From contig LM655206.1 of assembly GCA_000824825.2 (NCBI GenBank), forward strand, positions 78,873 through 142,872: a stretch of DNA of 64,000 nt, given 5' to 3'. The translations under genes were made by a program, and so were the position numbers. The first letter of the stretch is position 1, and each line of letters starts with the position of its first letter. Under the pieces are notes generated by a model that worked only from the letters and a program-made list of their open reading frames with translations, was not told the origin of the DNA and searched no databases. This document shows positions 61,972-64,000 of the stretch, one piece after another. The DNA comes from Mesorhizobium sp. ORS 3324. GTDB lineage: Bacteria > Pseudomonadota > Alphaproteobacteria > Rhizobiales > Rhizobiaceae.

Positions 61972-63303
61972 ATGGCAACCACCTTCGACCTCATCCTGAC
62001 AGGCGGCACGGTGGTCAACCATGACGGCGAGGGCCTGCGCGATGTCGGCGTGCGCAATGGGCGCATCGCGGCCATAGGCGATCTCGGCCAGGCATCGGCC
62101 GGCGAGACGATCGACTGCAGCGGCCTGCACATCCTGCCCGGCGTCGTAGACAGCCAGGTGCATTTCCGCGAACCGGGGCTGGAGCACAAGGAAGACCTTG
62201 AGACGGGTTCCCGCGCTGCGGTGCTGGGGGGCGTCACCGCCGTCTTCGAAATGCCCAACACCAATCCGCTGACCACCAGCGAGGCGGCTCTTGCCGACAA
62301 GGTGCGGCGCGCCACCGGCCGCATGCATTGCGATTTCGCCTTCTGGGTCGGAGGCACGCGCGACAATGCCGGCGATGTCGGCGAGCTCGAGCGGCTGCCG
62401 GGGGCTGCCGGCATCAAGGTGTTCATGGGCTCGTCCACCGGCGATCTCTTGGTCGAGGACGATGAGGGCGTCGCCTCGATCCTGAAGAACACACGGCGCC
62501 GCGCCGCTTTCCATTCCGAGGACGAGTTCCGCCTGCGCGAGCGGCTTGGCGAGCGTGTCGAAGGCGATGCCTCGTCTCACCCCGTCTGGCGCGACGAGAT
62601 CGCGGCGCTGCGCTGCACCGAGCGCCTCGTGAGTGTCGCAAGACAGACGCGCGCGCGCATCCATGTGCTGCATGTCTCGACGGCGGAGGAGATCGCCTTC
62701 CTCGAACAGCACAAGGACGTCGCCACCTGCGAGGCGACGCCGCACCATCTGACGCTGACGGCGGACGATTATGCGCGACTGGGCACGCTGCTCCAGATGA
62801 ACCCGCCGGTACGGGCGGCGCGTCACCGCGACGGCGTCTGGCACGGCATCTCGCAAGGCATCGTCGACGTGCTGGGCTCCGACCATGCGCCGCACACGCT
62901 GGCCGAGAAGGCAAAGCCTTATCCGGCCTCGCCGTCCGGCATGACTGGCGTGCAGACGCTGGTGCCGATCATGCTCGATCATGTGAATGCCGGCCGGCTC
63001 ACCCTGCAGCGCTTCGTCGACCTCTCCAGCCACGGTCCGCAGCGCATCTTGGGGATGGCGCGGAAAGGCCGCATCGCCGCCGGCTACGATGCCGACTTCA
63101 CCATTGTCGACCTCAAGCGGCGCGAGATCATCACCAACGCGCAGGCTGGCTCCAAAGCCGGCTGGACGCCTTATGACGGCAAGCAAGTCACCGGCTGGCC
63201 GGTCGGCACCATCGTGCGCGGCAACCGCGTGATGTGGGAGGGTGAGATCGTCACGCCCAGCCATGGCAGGGCGGTGGAGTTTTCCGAGGCGCTGCCGGCT
63301 TAA
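61972..63303 (+). CDS. pyrC: Dihydroorotase
   Basis: This 443-residue amidohydrolase (EC 3.5.2.3) closes carbamoyl aspartate to dihydroorotate. GVVDSQVHFREPGLEHKEDLETGSRAAVLGGVTAVFEMPNT gives the HxH metal pair. GIKVFMGSS supplies the carboxylated Lys; EATPHHLTL and GSDHAPHTLAEK give later His/Asp ligands. All metal residues are in place. pyrE in the same pathway lies at 36800. An allantoinase or hydantoinase is a less likely alternative. It is divergent from ygfZ across 57 bp. Confidence 0.9.
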   Translation: MATTFDLILTGGTVVNHDGEGLRDVGVRNGRIAAIGDLGQASAGETIDCSGLHILPGVVDSQVHFREPGLEHKEDLETGSRAAVLGGVTAVFEMPNTNPLTTSEAALADKVRRATGRMHCDFAFWVGGTRDNAGDVGELERLPGAAGIKVFMGSSTGDLLVEDDEGVASILKNTRRRAAFHSEDEFRLRERLGERVEGDASSHPVWRDEIAALRCTERLVSVARQTRARIHVLHVSTAEEIAFLEQHKDVATCEATPHHLTLTADDYARLGTLLQMNPPVRAARHRDGVWHGISQGIVDVLGSDHAPHTLAEKAKPYPASPSGMTGVQTLVPIMLDHVNAGRLTLQRFVDLSSHGPQRILGMARKGRIAAGYDADFTIVDLKRREIITNAQAGSKAGWTPYDGKQVTGWPVGTIVRGNRVMWEGEIVTPSHGRAVEFSEALPA

Positions 63304-63309
63304 AAGGCT

Positions 63310-64000
63310 TCAATCCCCTGCGACGAAGAACAGCCACTGGCCGGTCGGCGTGATGCCGACGCGGTAGAAGATATAGGCGCCGAACTGCTTCATGTCGTCA
63401 TAGTCGCTTGCCGTGACGAGCTTGAACAGCTCAACACGCTGCCTGGGATCGAGCTTGTCGAGCGGCAGCGCGAAGAAATAGGGCCAGACATAGAGTTCCT
63501 GCGGCGTGCCGGTGTCGACATGGACATAGCCGGCGCTGAGCACCTCTTCCAGTATGGCGAGGATTTCCTGGCCGTCGCTGTCGCCGGACAGGCCTTTGAG
63601 GAAGGTGATCGGATCGCCTTCGATATCGCCGAGCGACAGCTGCGTCATGGCATCGCCCGAGCCGATCAGCGGCCTCAGCTTCTCGATGTCGCCGGTCCGG
63701 CAGGCTTCGATGATGAGGCCGTGCATACGCTTGACCGGCTCCGGCAGCTTGTCGAGATCGTAGACTACCGGCGGCGGCGGTTGATCGGGATCGGCGCGCG
63801 GGCTGGTGATGCCGCCGCTGCCGGATGGCGTCTCAGGCTCGCTCTTGTCCGTGTCGTCGGCGGGCTGGCTGCCGTCGGAGGGTTTGCTGCCCAGCGGATC
63901 CGGCATCGGCACGGCGGTTCCTGGCGCGGCAGTGCCGTCATTGGCAGGCGGCGTGACGGGGGAAGGCAGATCCTGGCGCTGGATCTCACTCAGCGCATAG
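63310..64000 (-). CDS. Proline-rich hypothetical protein, partial at window end
   Basis: The frame is open to the window edge; translation of 63913-64000 reads YALSEIQRQDLPSPVTPPAN before the GTG/ATG codons often picked as starts. The true start is therefore probably outside the window. The first 60 residues visible are Pro/Asp/Ser-rich. The rest forms a globular domain: EPVKRMHGLIIEACRTGDIEKLRPLIG, SAGYVHVDTGTPQELYVWPYFFALPLDKLDPRQRVELF and the ending TPTGQWLFFVAGD. I do not recognise the family. It converges with the dihydroorotase gene. Confidence 0.72.
   Translation of the reverse strand, partial: YALSEIQRQDLPSPVTPPANDGTAAPGTAVPMPDPLGSKPSDGSQPADDTDKSEPETPSGSGGITSPRADPDQPPPPVVYDLDKLPEPVKRMHGLIIEACRTGDIEKLRPLIGSGDAMTQLSLGDIEGDPITFLKGLSGDSDGQEILAILEEVLSAGYVHVDTGTPQELYVWPYFFALPLDKLDPRQRVELFKLVTASDYDDMKQFGAYIFYRVGITPTGQWLFFVAGD

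Overview
The window is about 64 kb of GC-rich chromosomal DNA from an alphaproteobacterium of the order Rhizobiales, most likely Mesorhizobium or a close relative. Three things point there. One is the conserved gene order lytic transglycosylase-dapA-smpB...rpoZ-rsh-pyrE...acpS-lepB-rnc-era...recO. Another is the pair of Brucella Omp2-type (Porin_2) porins. The third is several families of rhizobial intergenic palindromes. No rRNA operon, CRISPR array or complete insertion sequence was seen.

Layout. 0-10.5 kb holds an atypical family-4-like uracil-DNA glycosylase, ETF-ubiquinone oxidoreductase, a DUF922-type secreted protein, a membrane endonuclease/exonuclease/phosphatase protein, AMP nucleosidase, two tiny membrane/secreted proteins, a DUF2147 protein, a Sel1-repeat protein and an orphan branched-chain amino-acid binding protein. 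10.5-17.5 kb is a minus-strand leucine/isovalerate catabolic block: tetR, ivd, mccB, a macro-domain gene and mccA. An opposite-strand orphan HicB-like gene lies between ivd and mccB. ETF-QO at 2 kb is the expected electron acceptor route for isovaleryl-CoA dehydrogenase. 17.5-21 kb has acylphosphatase, a HisC-like aminotransferase and a TPR-sulfotransferase. 21.6-26.2 kb is a plastic locus: two divergent paralogous porins with identical 5' ends flank tRNA-Ser(GCU) and a small GIY-YIG nuclease, followed by a tyrosine recombinase of mixed base composition.

26.5-41.5 kb is the conserved housekeeping run: alpha/beta hydrolase, lytic transglycosylase, dapA, smpB, GH25 muramidase, family-5 uracil-DNA glycosylase, NYN protein, rpoZ, rsh, pyrE, VOC protein, DUF2062 protein, acpS, lepB, rnc and era. 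A 5-kb block lies between era and recO. It holds a secreted protein, a membrane-anchored CadC-like regulator with TolB-like and TPR regions, and a large MscS channel. 46.6-56.2 kb carries recO, a NUDIX hydrolase, a giant DUF2339 membrane protein, a VapBC toxin-antitoxin pair, an ECF sigma/anti-sigma pair and a compact peptide-ligase-like locus. That locus consists of a GNAT-C39 peptidase fusion, an RLAN/ATP-grasp ligase and DUF3303. 56-64 kb has a LysR/desaturase divergent pair, a frameshifted PAS-PAS-GGDEF-EAL gene, an HD hydrolase, YgfZ, a dihydroorotase and a partial protein running off the window end.

Most promising for new biology are the GNAT-C39/RLAN-ATP-grasp locus with a possible small upstream peptide ORF (53.2-56.2 kb), the macro-domain gene translationally coupled to mccB, and the invertible-looking porin/tRNA/GIY-YIG locus. 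All coordinates, motifs and overlaps were read by eye. Family names come from motif recognition; no database search was run.
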